Both the position numbers and the translations under genes were made by a program. A stretch of 38,910 nt of DNA from positions 1 to 38,910 of the forward strand of contig CASEGC010000067.1 in assembly GCA_949287365.1 (NCBI GenBank). Direction: 5' to 3'. The notes beneath the pieces are model-generated. The model ran no database searches. It was not told the origin of the DNA and saw only the letters and a list, made by a program, of their open reading frames with translations. This DNA is from an uncultured Parabacteroides sp. GTDB lineage: Bacteria; Bacteroidota; Bacteroidia; Bacteroidales; Tannerellaceae. Below are positions 37,984 to 38,910 of the stretch, piece by piece (the first letter of the stretch is position 1; each line of letters opens with the position of its first letter).

Positions 37984-38229
37984 ATGGATTCTGTATTAAA
38001 TCAGACAAATACTTATTGGGAGCTATTGAAAGGATTGAGTAGCGAGGTTAAGTTGTCGTTAATCAATCGTTTGTCCTCCTCTTTGTTAACAGAGAAAGTG
38101 GAGTCGAGAAAACAATGGGCTGATGAATTTTGTGGTATGTGGAATGATGATTCACGTTCGGCGGAAGAGATGGTAGAGGATATCCGTTCCAGTAGGTGTT
38201 TTAATCGGGATGTGAATTTTGAGTTATGA
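37984..38229 (+). CDS. Antitoxin of a VapBC-like pair
   Basis: 81-residue protein with an N-terminal helix pair (YWELLKGLSSEVKLSLINRLSSSLL) and a C-terminal region (EEMVEDIRSSRCF) as in antitoxins that cap PIN toxins. No DNA-binding fold can be named with certainty. It overlaps the toxin by 4 bp (ATGA) and lies 48 bp after tRNA-Arg, with which it may share a transcript. Confidence 0.8.
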   Translation: MDSVLNQTNTYWELLKGLSSEVKLSLINRLSSSLLTEKVESRKQWADEFCGMWNDDSRSAEEMVEDIRSSRCFNRDVNFEL

Positions 38230-38633
38230 AAGGTTATTTGCTGGATACGAGTATTTGTATATTTCTCTTTCGGAACAAGTATGATATAGGGAAACGTTTG
38301 AATGAGTTGGATGTGAATGAGTGTTATATATCAGAAGTCACAGTTGCCGAATTGAAGTATGGTGTAGAAAATAGTAAGCAAAGGGAAATAGAGTCTCAAA
38401 AACTGGATAGATTTTTGAAGAGAATTAATATTGTCCCGTTTTGCGAATCCATTGATTTATATGCGAAAGAAAAAGCCCGTTTGCGGAAAGAAGGATTTCT
38501 TATTGACGATTTTGATCTTCTGATAGGATGTGCCGCATTATCAAGGGATTTGATTATGGTGACCGATAATGAAAAACATTTCGCGAGAATCCAGCATTTG
38601 CGTATAGAGAATTGGGTAAATCGTGAAGGTTGA
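38226..38633 (+). CDS. VapC-like PIN domain ribonuclease toxin
   Basis: 135 residues. All four acidic PIN positions are present: Asp7 in LLDTSICIF, Glu42 in SEVTVAELKYG, Asp97 in DDFDLLIG and Asp114 in MVTDNEKHF. VapC toxins cut tRNA or rRNA to halt translation. It is coupled to the antitoxin upstream. It belongs to a different PIN subfamily from the toxin at 18884. Confidence 0.92.
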   Translation: MKGYLLDTSICIFLFRNKYDIGKRLNELDVNECYISEVTVAELKYGVENSKQREIESQKLDRFLKRINIVPFCESIDLYAKEKARLRKEGFLIDDFDLLIGCAALSRDLIMVTDNEKHFARIQHLRIENWVNREG

Positions 38634-38689
38634 CTCCTTCCTGCATTTTTCAAGAATGAGCTATCAGGAAACTAAGAGGCGAGTATCCT

Positions 38690-38815
38690 TTTGACATTTT
38701 GTTATCGGAAGTCCGCGAGAAGCGCTTATTTCGGGCATCGGGGCGGTTTGCTCACGAAAATACGTTAATATATATTTAATCTATTGTGTAAAAGTCGGAT
38801 ACAGAAAAGCACCTT
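38690..38815. repeat. Leader-like intergenic repeat, copy L2
   Basis: Diverged copy of 37285-37420, with TTTTGACATTTTGT, GAGAA, TTTCGG, ACGTTAAT and TTTAATC in the same order. The two copies flank the tRNA-Arg/VapBC segment in direct orientation. Confidence 0.65.
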
Positions 38816-38828
38816 TTTATTCTACGTT

Positions 38829-38910
38829 TCCGGAAAGACCCATCACACCTGGAATGCCGGGAAAGCACCGTTTTCCTTCGAAGAAAACTTACTTTTCCTT
38901 CGAAAGAAAC
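38829..38910. repeat. 22-nt palindromic array after leader L2 (runs off the window)
   Basis: TTCG at 38877 and 38899 is 22 nt apart, with TTTTCCTTCG ending each unit as in the array at 37470-37625. Earlier units, ending in TCCG and CCGG, are less regular. The array continues past the right edge. Confidence 0.7.

Overview
The window looks like chromosomal DNA of a Bacteroidales gut bacterium, most likely Parabacteroides (P. distasonis-like). This is inferred, not database-verified. The reasons are: promoters of the Bacteroidetes type (TTTG, 19-21 nt, TAnnTTTG) recur before many genes; Shine-Dalgarno sequences are weak and A-rich; lipoproteins and secreted glycosidases of families GH95, GH123 and GH20 and esterase family CE7 are present; and there is a 6-bladed beta-propeller lipoprotein, an OmpA-like porin and a fused C26/M19 peptidase typical of the phylum.

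Layout. 1-5115 (+): the 3' part of a sensor histidine kinase, then the housekeeping run DUF177(yceD)-rpmF-fabH-era-der. 5406-6305: a stand-alone Rpn/PD-(D/E)XK nuclease. 6415-10019 (+): phosphate operon pstC-pstA-pstB-phoU with no pstS gene; PstC carries an extra periplasmic segment that resembles part of PstS. 10005-16385 (-): GH95 glycosidase, an OmpA-family protein and, translationally coupled to it, a collagen-like repeat lipoprotein broken by a frameshift. 16385-18232 (-): an MsbA-type ABC exporter. 18615-21114 (+): a toxin-antitoxin pair followed at 11 bp by a GH123-type glycosidase. 21224-23058 (+): sufS and rnhB. 23047-29669 (-): beta-propeller lipoprotein, sufE, an M28/glutaminyl-cyclase-like lipoprotein and two tandem C26-M19 fusion peptidases, one secreted and one cytosolic. 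29765-32406 (-): gyrB and tRNA-Glu-rpsT-tRNA-Glu. 32620-33348 (+): recO. 33435-36940 (-): a GH20-CE7 operon. 37006-37110 (-): a probable 34-residue membrane peptide. 37864-38633 (+): tRNA-Arg(CCT) followed by a VapBC-like pair.

The genes fall into three themes: core replication, translation and ribosome-assembly functions; phosphate uptake; and breakdown of host glycans and peptides (fucose, GalNAc and GlcNAc removal, de-acetylation, gamma-glutamyl and dipeptide hydrolysis). No SusC/SusD pair is present.

The least explained signal is in the intergenic DNA. At least six gaps hold short arrays of roughly self-complementary units with a strict period of 21-22 nt (41 nt in one case). Word content differs by locus but the architecture is shared. 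Two of them are preceded by related leader-like sequences of about 130 nt. They have no spacers and no cas genes, and they place A-tracts and T-tracts in helical phase.
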